64,000 nt of DNA, taken from Hungatella hathewayi. Its GTDB lineage: Bacteria > Bacillota > Clostridia > Lachnospirales > Lachnospiraceae. Positions 16,660 through 24,942 of the stretch are shown one piece after another (within the stretch, counting starts at the first letter, position 1; each line of letters starts with the position of its first letter). Made by a program: the position numbers and the translations under genes. The stretch spans positions 3,684,001-3,748,000 of the forward strand of contig CP102274.1 of NCBI GenBank assembly GCA_025149285.1, given 5' to 3'. The notes beneath the pieces are model-generated. The model worked only from the letters and a program-made list of their open reading frames with translations. It was not told where the DNA came from and did not search any database.

Positions 16660-17970
16660 TTATACATACCCCAGTAATCCCGGCAGCCACAGCGACAGGA
16701 TCGGTACGTAGCTGACCAGCAGGAGGACGATAAAAATAGCCGTAAAGTAAAGGAGAAGCGGCTTGATGACATTTTCAATTTTCGTCTTACCTACCTTTAC
16801 ACCTACAAACAGCGTCGTGCCTACCGGAGGCGTGATGGTTCCGATACACAGGTTAAAGATCATCATGATGCCGAAGTGGACGGTATTCATTCCCAGCTTC
16901 TGGCAGATGGGCAGGAAGATCGGCGTAAAGATCAGACATGCCGGCGTCATGTCCATGAATGTACCGATGACCAGAAGAAGAATATTGATGATAAAGAGAA
17001 TGACATAACGGTTATTGCTGATGCTCAGCATGGCTTCCGATACTGCAGACGGAATACCGGTAAATGCCATAACCCAGCTCATAATGCTGGAAACGCCAAT
17101 CAGGAAAATAATAATTCCCGTCATCTCCGCACTGTCCAGGAAAATCTTCGGCAGTTCCGTAAGCTTAATTGACCGATAGAAGAACAGGGACAGAATCAGG
17201 CTGTATACAACTGCCACCACACTCCCCTCCGTCGCCGTAAAGATCCCGGAGATGATTCCTCCGATTACGATAATAATCATCAGCAGACAGGGAATCGCCT
17301 GGAAAAACACCTTCACCTTTTCGCTGGCGGAATACCGCTTCGTACTGCGGTAGCCGCGCTTTTTCGCAAAAAAGAAGATCACCAGCATACAGGCAAGTCC
17401 CCAGAGGATTCCGGGAATATAACCCGCCATAAAGAGCGCCGCAACAGAGGTTCCTCCGCTGACTAAGGAGAAGGTAATCATCACGTTGCTCGGAGGGATC
17501 AAAAGTCCGGTTGGCGCCGTCGCAATATTGGCCGCCGCTGAGAAATCACGGTCGTATCCCTCTTCCTCCTCGATCGGCCCGATGATGGAACCCATGGCGG
17601 AGGCCGCCGCAGTACCGGAGCCGGAAATCGCTCCAAACAGCATGTTGGCTACCGCGTTGGTGTGAGCCAGTGCTCCCGGAATTCTTCCGGTAAACAGTTT
17701 TGCAAAATTAATGAGACGGATGGCGATACCGCCTTTGTTCATAATGTTTCCGGCCAGGATAAAAAACGGAATGGCAAGAAGGCTGAACACCGAAATTCCC
17801 GAAAAAATACGCTGTGCTCCTGTAAGGACTGCCGCTCCTGTATTTAAAATAGGCAGTATGGCACAGATGGAAGAAACCGCCAGGGCGACCGCGATCGGCA
17901 CGCCTGCAAGGAGCATAATCACCAGAAGGACCAGAATAATCAGTCCGCACGCTATCGCTATTGTATTCAT
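16660..17970 (-). CDS. TRAP transporter large permease subunit (DctM/SiaM type)
   Basis: A 436-residue integral membrane protein with about 12 hydrophobic segments. It has features of DctM: GAISGSGTAAASAMGSI near residue 115, ATAPTGLLIPPSNVMI near 150, and a C-terminal NLCIGTITPPVGTTLFVG. It forms the ion-coupled channel of a tripartite importer for organic acids, together with the small subunit and the periplasmic-type binding protein encoded just upstream. Its ATG overlaps the small-subunit stop by 4 bp (ATGA), showing translational coupling. Confidence 0.95.
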   Translation of the reverse strand: MNTIAIACGLIILVLLVIMLLAGVPIAVALAVSSICAILPILNTGAAVLTGAQRIFSGISVFSLLAIPFFILAGNIMNKGGIAIRLINFAKLFTGRIPGALAHTNAVANMLFGAISGSGTAAASAMGSIIGPIEEEEGYDRDFSAAANIATAPTGLLIPPSNVMITFSLVSGGTSVAALFMAGYIPGILWGLACMLVIFFFAKKRGYRSTKRYSASEKVKVFFQAIPCLLMIIIVIGGIISGIFTATEGSVVAVVYSLILSLFFYRSIKLTELPKIFLDSAEMTGIIIFLIGVSSIMSWVMAFTGIPSAVSEAMLSISNNRYVILFIINILLLVIGTFMDMTPACLIFTPIFLPICQKLGMNTVHFGIMMIFNLCIGTITPPVGTTLFVGVKVGKTKIENVIKPLLLYFTAIFIVLLLVSYVPILSLWLPGLLGYV

Positions 17971-18470
17971 ACTCTCGCCTCTCCCTTCTCACTGAAATCT
18001 CCGTGCAGCATGTCCATGCCATTCGTAAAGCTGAAATACATAATCAAAATTCCCGTTACCGGTACGATTAAGTAAACGTATCCCATGGGAATCTGAAGGG
18101 AAGCCGTCGTCTGAATCATGGTCAGCTTTACGATGGAGATTCCTCCATACACCATCACCACCGCCGCAAAGGCAAAGGTCAGGAAATCGATCGCCACCTC
18201 CAGAATTTTTCTGGCCGTTCCCGTTATCTTATCAGCCAGGAAGCCCATCCTCATATGGTCGCGTTTTCCAAATACGTAAGCGGATGCCAGAAGTGCCATC
18301 CAGGTAAAGGTATAGGTCAGCAGCTCCTCCGATATGGTACTCGGCCTGTTGAAAAAGTATCTCGTAACAATCTGATACGTTCCGATGACCGTCATCATGG
18401 CAAACAGGAAAATAATGAACAGTCCCAGAATCTTCATCAGGACTTCTCTGATTTTATGCAGTGTTTCCAT
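17967..18470 (-). CDS. TRAP transporter small permease subunit (DctQ type)
   Basis: A 167-residue protein with four predicted membrane helices. It has the DctQ-like pattern of two N-terminal helices, RYFFNRPSTISEELLTYTFTW between them, and KRDHMRMGFLADKI after the second. It pairs with the large permease to form the membrane part of the TRAP importer. It starts 2 bp after the binding-protein stop and overlaps the large-subunit start. Confidence 0.93.
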   Translation of the reverse strand: METLHKIREVLMKILGLFIIFLFAMMTVIGTYQIVTRYFFNRPSTISEELLTYTFTWMALLASAYVFGKRDHMRMGFLADKITGTARKILEVAIDFLTFAFAAVVMVYGGISIVKLTMIQTTASLQIPMGYVYLIVPVTGILIMYFSFTNGMDMLHGDFSEKGEARV

Positions 18471-18472
18471 TC

Positions 18473-19495
18473 TTATTCCTCCCCCTTCGCCTGTTCATTG
18501 ACCGTCTGAATATATTCATAAAAGCTGCGGATTTTCGGATTGTCATTCAGCATCTTCTCATGCAGCGGGAGCACTTTTTCCTTGAAGGCATCCACGTCCA
18601 CATCGATGAATTCCACTCCCATGTCCTCTGAGGCAATCTTTTTCGCCTCCTCGATGCTCTTGTCCCATTCCTTCATCTCCACTTCCGTAGAAAGCGCGGC
18701 CGCATCCTTAAAGACCTGATATTCTTCCGGACTCAGTCCCTCCAAAAACTTTAAGTTGGCAACCAGCATGTCAGGCACCATCTGATGCTTGTTGTAGCTG
18801 TAATACTTCGCAACCTCACCATGCTTGTTGTTCGTTAATGCCAGCTCGTTGTTCTCCGCGCCGTCAATCACGCCCTGCTGAATCGCGGTATAAACTTCAC
18901 CGAAGCCCATGGGGGCCGCCGCCGCGCCAAAAGAGTTCACCATGGAAACACTGGCCGGGCTCTGCTGGACTCTGATTTTTTTACCTTTCAAGTCTTCCGG
19001 CGTACGGATTGGTGTCTTTGCATAGAAATTTCTCGTTCCCGCGTTATACCAGGTCACGACCCGGAAGCCCGCTTCATCGGTGGACTCGTATACCTGTTCC
19101 ATATAGTCGGAATCTTCCATCACCGTTTTATAAACATCTTCCGAATCAAACAGATACGGCATACTGAAAATCTCATAGACATCCGCAAACGTCTCTAAAT
19201 TGGCAGTTCCCGCCACAACGAAATCAATCGCTCCCGTCTGTGTCAGCTCAATCGCTTTCTGAGCGGAACCGAGGATTTCATTAGGAAATATCTGTACCTC
19301 GTACTTATCCCCCAGACGTTCTTCCACATATTCCTTAAATGCCAGAAGCCCCAAATGTTCCGGATGAGTTTCCGACTGGGCATGGGAAATACGGATAATC
19401 CGTTTTCCGTCAGTGAGGGAACCACACGCGGTCAGCGAAACCGCCATGGCCGCGGCCAGCAATACAGCGGCTGCTCTTTTCATCATTTTTTTCAA
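18473..19495 (-). CDS. TRAP transporter solute-binding protein (DctP family)
   Basis: A 340-residue lipoprotein. The signal peptide ends in the lipobox LTAC, so the mature protein is lipid-anchored outside the membrane. The DctP core has ISHAQSETHPEH at the N-terminus, GKKIRVQQSP containing the Arg that normally binds the substrate carboxylate, and QGVIDGAENN. It delivers an organic acid to the QM permease encoded downstream. The ligand is unknown. The gene follows a YesMN-type two-component system on the same strand, with a 300-bp gap holding its own promoter. Confidence 0.93.
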   Translation of the reverse strand: MKKMMKRAAAVLLAAAMAVSLTACGSLTDGKRIIRISHAQSETHPEHLGLLAFKEYVEERLGDKYEVQIFPNEILGSAQKAIELTQTGAIDFVVAGTANLETFADVYEIFSMPYLFDSEDVYKTVMEDSDYMEQVYESTDEAGFRVVTWYNAGTRNFYAKTPIRTPEDLKGKKIRVQQSPASVSMVNSFGAAAAPMGFGEVYTAIQQGVIDGAENNELALTNNKHGEVAKYYSYNKHQMVPDMLVANLKFLEGLSPEEYQVFKDAAALSTEVEMKEWDKSIEEAKKIASEDMGVEFIDVDVDAFKEKVLPLHEKMLNDNPKIRSFYEYIQTVNEQAKGEE

Positions 19496-19642
19496 CGCTC
19501 TCCATTCCTTTCATACATTACATAGACTCACATACTATTTATCCCCGTTCCAGGGTATGTATATACTTCGAAACGGCCGGAATACTTCCCGGCAGCAAAA
19601 ACAGCCTGTAAGATCCGGTTTCTGCGCAGAACAAAAAAATCC

Positions 19643-19718
19643 CCATGGCTGTTTTTGTGTTACGATATCGTTAAGATCTTGGCGCCTTCTTAACAGTAAC
19701 ATCATTATAAAGCCATGG
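19643..19718. repeat. Inverted repeat in the TRAP operon leader/promoter region
   Basis: CCATGGCT (19643-19650) and AGCCATGG (19711-19718) are an 8-bp inverted pair flanking a minus-strand TATAAT (19704-19709). A long loop hairpin or a two-site operator is possible. The function is inferred only from position. Confidence 0.35.
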
Positions 19719-19755
19719 AGATGAAATGTGTACAGTAAAATATTGACATTCAGGA

Positions 19756-19769
19756 GGGTAATATTACCC
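19756..19769. promoter_or_regulatory. 14-bp perfect palindrome upstream of the TRAP operon
   Basis: GGGTAATATTACCC is fully symmetric. It lies about 50 bp upstream of the minus-strand TATAAT at 19704-19709 and between the response-regulator stop and dctP. It is a candidate binding site for the adjacent response regulator or another dimeric regulator. The rest of 19496-19795 holds no gene. Confidence 0.5.
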
Positions 19770-19795
19770 ACTTTTCCAGCATCAGGAATTTCATG

Positions 19796-20650
19796 TTATT
19801 TTGCCGGCGGCAGGCCGTCCCGGTATTCCGACGGCAGCTGACCTGTAATCCGTTTGAAAATTTTGGAGAAATATTTGGAATCGCTGTAACCCACGCTTCT
19901 GCTCACGTCCTTAATATTAGCCCGCGGGTCCTCCAGCAGTTTTTTTGCCTCTTTCACCCTCAAGCGGGTGAGATATGCGGTAAAATTCTGATCGAAGCAC
20001 TGCTTAAACAGACGGCAGAAATATACCTCTGAATAGTTCATGGCCCGCGCTGCATCCTGCATGGAAATATCACGGCTGTAATTCTCCCTGACATAGGCGC
20101 GAATGGCTACGGCAACTCTGGAATATCCGTTCTCCGCCGCCTCTTCAGGGTCAGTATCCCTTTCCCGGCCGGTTCCGGCGCCACGCTCTCCCGCCTGGCC
20201 AGGCGCTCCTTCTGTCCCGTCCTCGCTTCTGCCGCCGCTTCGCCCTGCCGCCTGAGAAGCTCTCCTTCCCCTGCACAGGTCCACCTGACGCATGGCTTCC
20301 TCCATTACCGGAATCAGCTCCTCATCGTCACAGGGCTTTAAGAGATATTCCAGCGCATGGAGGGAAACCGCACGTTTTGCATAGGAAAAATCGTCGTAGG
20401 CTGTTAAAAATATGATAACGCAGTCCGGATGGCTTTTTCTGATCCATTCCGCCGCCTTCACACCGTTCATCCCAGGCATTCCAATGTCCATAATTACGAT
20501 GGGCGTGTCGTTTTTATCCACCGACAGAATCGCCTGCATGCCGTTCTCCGCCTGGAAGACCTCGCAGCTTTCTCCAAAGTACTTTTTAAGTTTCCGGCTG
20601 AAGGACAGCCTCTCAATCTCTTCATCATCTGCAATTAAGACCCGGTACAT
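19796..20650 (-). CDS. YesN-type response regulator with AraC-family output domain
   Basis: A 284-residue protein. The receiver domain spans residues 1-120, with acidic DDEE, phosphoacceptor Asp in VIMDIGMPGMNG, Thr in FLTAYDD and Lys in YLLKPCDD. A low-complexity Gly/Arg/Glu/Ala linker follows (~130-180). The C-terminal AraC-type double helix-turn-helix contains YFCRLFKQCF and VGYSDSKYFSKIFKRITG. The start MYRVLIADDE is preceded by GGGGAG. The sensor gene ends 64 bp upstream, and the TRAP operon follows 300 bp downstream on the same strand. The pair probably senses the TRAP substrate and activates its uptake. Confidence 0.92.
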   Translation of the reverse strand: MYRVLIADDEEIERLSFSRKLKKYFGESCEVFQAENGMQAILSVDKNDTPIVIMDIGMPGMNGVKAAEWIRKSHPDCVIIFLTAYDDFSYAKRAVSLHALEYLLKPCDDEELIPVMEEAMRQVDLCRGRRASQAAGRSGGRSEDGTEGAPGQAGERGAGTGRERDTDPEEAAENGYSRVAVAIRAYVRENYSRDISMQDAARAMNYSEVYFCRLFKQCFDQNFTAYLTRLRVKEAKKLLEDPRANIKDVSRSVGYSDSKYFSKIFKRITGQLPSEYRDGLPPAK

Positions 20651-20714
20651 GATTCGCTCCCCGCTTTCCCCTCTGTTTTCTGGTCTGTATCTCTGTATGT
20701 TCCATATTCCCTCA

Positions 20715-22187
20715 TCAGAATATCTCCGAAGCGGTAAAGGCCATGCGGACAACGGTTCCCCGCCCCTCTCTGCTGTCGATCACCAGCTCCCCGTCAGGAT
20801 ACATGGTCTTAAGCCGCCTGCTGATATTGCTGACTCCGATTCCCAGTTTCTGGCTCTCACCACGCTTCAGTTCTGCCCTGATTTCCTCAAGCCGCTCCGG
20901 CGCAATCCCGGCTCCCGTGTCGGACACGGATATAAAAATCCGATGTTCTTTTATCCATGACCGGATATGGAGCCGTCCGCCTTCCGGCTTTACTGCAAGC
21001 CCGTGGACAATGGCGTTCTCCACCAGCGGCTGTAAGGCAAATACCGGAATCATGACATCCATAGTATCCTGGCTGCAGTCCGAGGTATACCGGATCCGGC
21101 TGCCGAACCGCATCTTCTGAAGGTAGATATAATCCTCCACCACCTTCTTCTCCCGCTCAAAAGGCATCACCGAGGCCGTAGATTTCAGGTTATAGCGGAA
21201 CAGTCTGCTCATGGCCTGTATCATCTTCTCAGTTGTCTCCGCCTCCTCCATCTCTGCGGCTCCTGCAATGGTATTTAACGTATTAAACAGGAAATGGGGA
21301 TTGATCTGATTCTTCAGCATCTGAAGCCGCACTGCCTCCAGCTGCTTCTCTGCCTCGTGCTTCTCCTTCAGCGCCTCAATGTAACCCTGTGTGGAAAGCT
21401 TCATCCGGCAGAATGCTCGGACGAGATCCGCAATCTCATCCTCCCCTTCCGGCAAAACGGAAGGGCCGCTGTAGTCATTTTCCGCAATCCGCCTGGAATC
21501 CTCGGCCAGCGCCTGCACCGGTTTGACAATGTATCTTCCAACCGACCGGTTCAGCCAAACGACCGTGGCCAGTGCCAGCGCTCCCCAGAGAATCGTCAGT
21601 GCCGGAATCAGGAGAAACAGCGGAATCTGCTTTTCATATCTGCGGACTCCCGCAGCCACATTCATCTCCTGAAGGCTCCCGGCATAACTTTTGATATAAT
21701 TCTGTATCTGGTAGATCTCATACAGCTTATGAACGAATTCAGGATCATCCTCATCCATCGAAAGCAGTACCGTCTTCCTCTTCTCGTACGTATCATAGCT
21801 GTTTCTCACGGACCACGTCTTTGCGAAACGTTCCGGCCCTGTCTCATCGTAATCATACGGCAGAGCTTCCAGAGCCTTTCGCGCCGCATTGCATGCTGCT
21901 TCGTACGCGGCCCTGTTCTCCTCCGAGCGGTTCCGGATCATCGTCTTAAAGGTCCGGCTCTCTGTTTCCATCGCCGCATGAAAGGAAGCGCTTCGGGAGT
22001 TGTCCTCCAGAATCTGCCGGAACCCGTTCATACCGAATCCGGCGGTCACAAGGTTCATCAGAATCGAACAGGACACAGCAAAAGCGGCAAGTACGGTAAT
22101 GGTACCTGCCTTTTTGCGCAGAGGCAGTGAAATCCATGTCCTGCGTATCCGGTCTCTGAATGATCCGTTTTTCTTCCCCTTGTCCAT
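20715..22187 (-). CDS. YesM-type sensor histidine kinase
   Basis: A 490-residue membrane kinase. A first helix lies at about residues 24-46, an extracytoplasmic sensor region at ~47-185, a second helix at ~188-210 and a HAMP segment at ~212-265. A His_kinase domain carries the phosphoacceptor in QINPHFLFNTLNTIAG. The ATPase domain has ENAIVHGL (N box) and SVSDTGAGIAP (G1). This LytS/YesM architecture is common for carbohydrate or organic-acid sensing in Firmicutes. The start MDKGKKNG has AAAGGA 7 bases upstream; an extension toward the tRNA gene lacks a ribosome site. It partners with the response regulator immediately downstream. Confidence 0.92.
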   Translation of the reverse strand: MDKGKKNGSFRDRIRRTWISLPLRKKAGTITVLAAFAVSCSILMNLVTAGFGMNGFRQILEDNSRSASFHAAMETESRTFKTMIRNRSEENRAAYEAACNAARKALEALPYDYDETGPERFAKTWSVRNSYDTYEKRKTVLLSMDEDDPEFVHKLYEIYQIQNYIKSYAGSLQEMNVAAGVRRYEKQIPLFLLIPALTILWGALALATVVWLNRSVGRYIVKPVQALAEDSRRIAENDYSGPSVLPEGEDEIADLVRAFCRMKLSTQGYIEALKEKHEAEKQLEAVRLQMLKNQINPHFLFNTLNTIAGAAEMEEAETTEKMIQAMSRLFRYNLKSTASVMPFEREKKVVEDYIYLQKMRFGSRIRYTSDCSQDTMDVMIPVFALQPLVENAIVHGLAVKPEGGRLHIRSWIKEHRIFISVSDTGAGIAPERLEEIRAELKRGESQKLGIGVSNISRRLKTMYPDGELVIDSREGRGTVVRMAFTASEIF

Positions 22188-22343
22188 ATTGCTGTCCTTT
22201 CTCTGCGGCAGACAGACGCTGCTGTTCACAGCCTCCAGCAAACAAACGGCTTTACCGTCTGCAATACCGGTAAATCGAAAAAAGGATTTCATAAAAGGTC
22301 TTCACCTTTCACAAAATCCTCATCCGGAGCTTTCGCCCATTCA

Positions 22344-22427
22344 TGCGGGAGATGGGACTTGAACCCACACGAGCATACACCCACAAGATCCTTAGTCTTG
22401 CCTGTCTGCCAATTCCAGCACTCCCGC
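22344..22427 (-). tRNA. tRNA-Leu (AAG), copy 1
   Basis: An 84-nt class II tRNA. Acceptor GCGGGAG/CTCCCGC with discriminator A. Anticodon arm CAAGA-CTAAGGA-TCTTG gives anticodon AAG, whose A34 is probably edited to inosine or read by wobble. Long variable arm. Identical to the plus-strand copy at 22845-22928, with which it forms an inverted repeat. Confidence 0.96.
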
Positions 22428-22602
22428 ACAGCTAGATTATAATACCAATAAATGGAGAAAATGTCAATATGTTTTATCATTTTTATTTTATTTTTAGCTG
22501 CCGCAGGACGATCCTGTCCGAACAGCTTTTTGACATCGGAGGAACATCGTCCCCGCATCATAGAAAAAGCCCTGCAGACAAATTATCTGCAGGGGCTCCT
22601 GA
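22428..22602. other. Spacer between two tRNA-Leu genes
   Basis: AT-rich sequence holding only the terminator hairpin of the upstream tRNA-Leu. No gene is visible. Confidence 0.5.
22563..22596 (-). terminator. Terminator of tRNA-Leu (CAG) copy 2
   Basis: AGCCCCTGCAGA/TCTGCAGGGCT stem with one bulge, followed on the minus strand by TTTTT. It begins 7 bases after the tRNA 3' end. Confidence 0.8.
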
Positions 22603-22686
22603 TGCAGAAGAAGGGACTTGAACCCTCACGGTATTGCTACCACACGGACCTGAACCGTGCGCGTCTGCCAATTCCGCCACTTCTGC
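22603..22686 (-). tRNA. tRNA-Leu (CAG), copy 2
   Basis: Same 84-nt sequence as the gene at 16459-16542: acceptor GCAGAAG, anticodon loop TTCAGGT (CAG), long variable arm, no encoded CCA. It has its own promoter and terminator. Confidence 0.97.
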
Positions 22687-22719
22687 ATGTCTCTGCAATC
22701 TCTCGCAGCAACAGTAATT

Positions 22720-22748
22720 ATTATATTATAAAAGGGGCGTCCTGTCAA
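22720..22748 (-). promoter_or_regulatory. Promoter of tRNA-Leu (CAG) copy 2
   Basis: Consensus TTGACA and TATAAT on the minus strand with exactly 17 bases between them. The predicted start is about 27 bases before the tRNA. Confidence 0.85.
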
Positions 22749-22803
22749 TCACATTTTTACAAATTTTAGAAAATATTTTTTTGTGTATATTTTTGAAAAA
22801 ATA

Positions 22804-22832
22804 TTGACAATTCTCTATAAAAATGGTATCAT
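22804..22832 (+). promoter_or_regulatory. Promoter of tRNA-Leu (AAG) copy 2
   Basis: TTGACA and TATCAT with a 17-base spacer, ending 12 bases before the tRNA. It is divergent from the promoter of the minus-strand tRNA-Leu. Confidence 0.85.
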
Positions 22833-22844
22833 AATCTTCGTTGT

Positions 22845-22928
22845 GCGGGAGTGCTGGAATTGGCAGACAGGCAAGACTAAGGATCTTGTGGGTGTATGCT
22901 CGTGTGGGTTCAAGTCCCATCTCCCGCA
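22845..22928 (+). tRNA. tRNA-Leu (AAG), copy 2
   Basis: Identical in sequence to the minus-strand gene at 22344-22427: acceptor GCGGGAG, anticodon loop CTAAGGA (AAG), long variable arm, discriminator A. Confidence 0.96.
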
Positions 22929-22940
22929 TTATTTTTTTGA

Positions 22941-22987
22941 AAGGCCATCGCGGCGGTGACTGATGTAAACCGTCCGATGGCCTTTTT
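22941..22987 (+). terminator. Terminator of tRNA-Leu (AAG) copy 2
   Basis: AAGGCCATCG pairs with CGATGGCCTT, with an inner CGGCGGT/ACCGTCCG extension, followed by TTTTT. Confidence 0.85.
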
Positions 22988-23008
22988 CTGTTAAAACTTC
23001 CGGCCCTC

Positions 23009-24937
23009 TCAGCCCTTCTCTTTTATCAGGTACCGGAACGGCGACGCAGGCAGCTTTTGGGAATTACATAAATTCCCCTCCGGTTGATTGGACCATGCGT
23101 ACAGCAGGACATCCGGTTTCCGCCCGCCAGACTCCGGCAACGCCGCTCTCACCCGGTTGCCTTCCAGCGCGGCTTCTGCCGGTATTCTGCGGCAGATCAC
23201 GCCGGAGCATTCCGGACTCTCCCCGCAAAACCCGTATTCAAAGCCGCACAGCATCTCTCCGTCAACAGTCTCCAGACCATCGTCTGCATGTTCAAAATGC
23301 AGCACAATCACACTCTCCTCTGTCTCACCAAATGAAAACACCGGGCTCAGCCACGTCCCGCATTCCCCGTACGCCAGTTGAAACGCCGCCATGGCCAGCC
23401 GCTCTCCAACCGGTTTTTTACTCACCGGATGCAGATCATTCACTTCCCCGCAGTCTGTTGTGACGACCATGGCCGTATCGGGAATCGCGGTCAGGCCGCG
23501 CTGCATTTCCCGGAATTCCACCCAGTGTCCGGCATCGTACAGATCATAGCACGGCAGCTGCACAAAGAGCACTGGAAGACGGGGATTATTCCATTTTTCC
23601 CTCCAGTCCGCCGTAAGCCGCGAAAAATATCCCGGATAGGCTCCGGGCTCATCTGCATTCATTTCACCCTGATACCAGCAGATTCCCCTGACCGGGAAAT
23701 CATGGAGCGGAGCGGTCATCGCCTGATACATCCCCAGGGGCATACGTTCGAAAAACGTCTGTTCCTCCAGGGGCTCCATCACCGCGCCCCGGCGGTATTC
23801 CCAGCCGCCTGATATGTCACTTTCCATCCCGTCTTCCCAGATAATCCGGTGTTTCTTCCCACGGGTGAAACCGCCCTGTCCGTGCACCGCCGCTACCCGC
23901 AGCACAAGTAAATTATCTCCCGCATTCAGACCCGGAAGCTCATACTCTCTCGGCGGATACCGGTAGGAGACGGATCCGGACATAATACCATTTACATAGA
24001 AAACATCGGCATCCGTAACCGTTCCCAGAGAGATGCGCACCGGTTTTCCCGCCCGGCTGTGCGGGATATTCACATGCTTCCGAAGCCAGACGGTTCCGGT
24101 GCCGCTCAGCTCGTCGTTTCCCTCCCAGCTGTCGGTAAGATTCGTTTTCTTCCACAAAGCATTTCCGGAACCTTCATCACCTCCGGCGGCCCAGTTTTCC
24201 AAAATCCCAGGGTCCTTTTTATCGAGATGCCTCCACCACGCGGCAATCCTTTCTTCATCCGCTCTCTGTATCCGCTTCACAAGGCCGGGGGCTCTTAACG
24301 CCTCCGCCTTCTCCAGTTCATCCGGGAACTCCCGGAGCGCCTCACGGCTCATCCATGCCTGAACCGGCGTCCCTCCCACAGCGGTCAGAACGAGACCGAC
24401 AGGAACGTTGTACCGTTCATACAGCTTTTTTGCAAAGAAAAAGCCGACGGCGGAAAATACCGGAGTATATTCCGCTGCGGCCGTCTTCCACTCTCCGCCG
24501 GACAATTCGGCCTGGGCGGAGTCAAAATTCCAGCAGATCGGGACTGCAAACTGACGGATCAGAGGCGATGCCCCCTCGCGGTATTCCTCCGGGTACCGGT
24601 ATTTCACCCGCTCCATTGGTAGCTGCATATTGGACTGGCCAGCCAGAAGCCAGACATCTCCGATAAAGATATCCGTAAATTCCAGAGCCTCGCCGCCGGA
24701 CTTCACCCGCAGTTCATACGGCCCTCCGGCCGGAAGCGGCGGAAATACCAGGCGCCAGGTTCCGCCGTCTCCAGCCACCCCCCGGCGTTCCAGCCGCTTC
24801 TTTGCCGGTCCCTTAAGCTCTGCAAAAATCTCACACCCTGCGTGGCCTCTGCCGCGCACCACGATTTCTTCGTCTCTCTGGAGCACCGCGTGATTTGATA
24901 GAAAAGGCGTCACAGAGAGCTGCATCTCACCTTCCAT
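23009..24937 (-). CDS. SGNH-type sialate/xylan O-acetylesterase
   Basis: A 642-residue esterase of the sialate O-acetylesterase (SASA) SGNH-hydrolase group. The N-terminal ~90 residues form a beta-sandwich. The catalytic blocks are AGQSNMQLP (nucleophile Ser near residue 100), GGTPVQAW, CWYQGEMNA, and a C-terminal DLHPVSKKP carrying the Asp and His. An inserted beta domain lies at ~270-390. No signal peptide is present, so it would act in the cytoplasm on imported oligosaccharides. It is the last gene of the glucuronoxylan operon and overlaps the preceding permease stop region. Removal of acetyl groups from xylo-oligosaccharides is the likely role. The start was chosen by an AAAGGA 9 bases upstream; earlier Mets overlap the permease. 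Confidence 0.82.
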   Translation of the reverse strand: MEGEMQLSVTPFLSNHAVLQRDEEIVVRGRGHAGCEIFAELKGPAKKRLERRGVAGDGGTWRLVFPPLPAGGPYELRVKSGGEALEFTDIFIGDVWLLAGQSNMQLPMERVKYRYPEEYREGASPLIRQFAVPICWNFDSAQAELSGGEWKTAAAEYTPVFSAVGFFFAKKLYERYNVPVGLVLTAVGGTPVQAWMSREALREFPDELEKAEALRAPGLVKRIQRADEERIAAWWRHLDKKDPGILENWAAGGDEGSGNALWKKTNLTDSWEGNDELSGTGTVWLRKHVNIPHSRAGKPVRISLGTVTDADVFYVNGIMSGSVSYRYPPREYELPGLNAGDNLLVLRVAAVHGQGGFTRGKKHRIIWEDGMESDISGGWEYRRGAVMEPLEEQTFFERMPLGMYQAMTAPLHDFPVRGICWYQGEMNADEPGAYPGYFSRLTADWREKWNNPRLPVLFVQLPCYDLYDAGHWVEFREMQRGLTAIPDTAMVVTTDCGEVNDLHPVSKKPVGERLAMAAFQLAYGECGTWLSPVFSFGETEESVIVLHFEHADDGLETVDGEMLCGFEYGFCGESPECSGVICRRIPAEAALEGNRVRAALPESGGRKPDVLLYAWSNQPEGNLCNSQKLPASPFRYLIKEKG

Positions 24938-24942
24938 ACACA

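Noticed and set aside
21294..22130. 278-codon open frame opposite the sensor kinase
   Set aside because: Antisense to a complete kinase with all catalytic boxes; no start signal.
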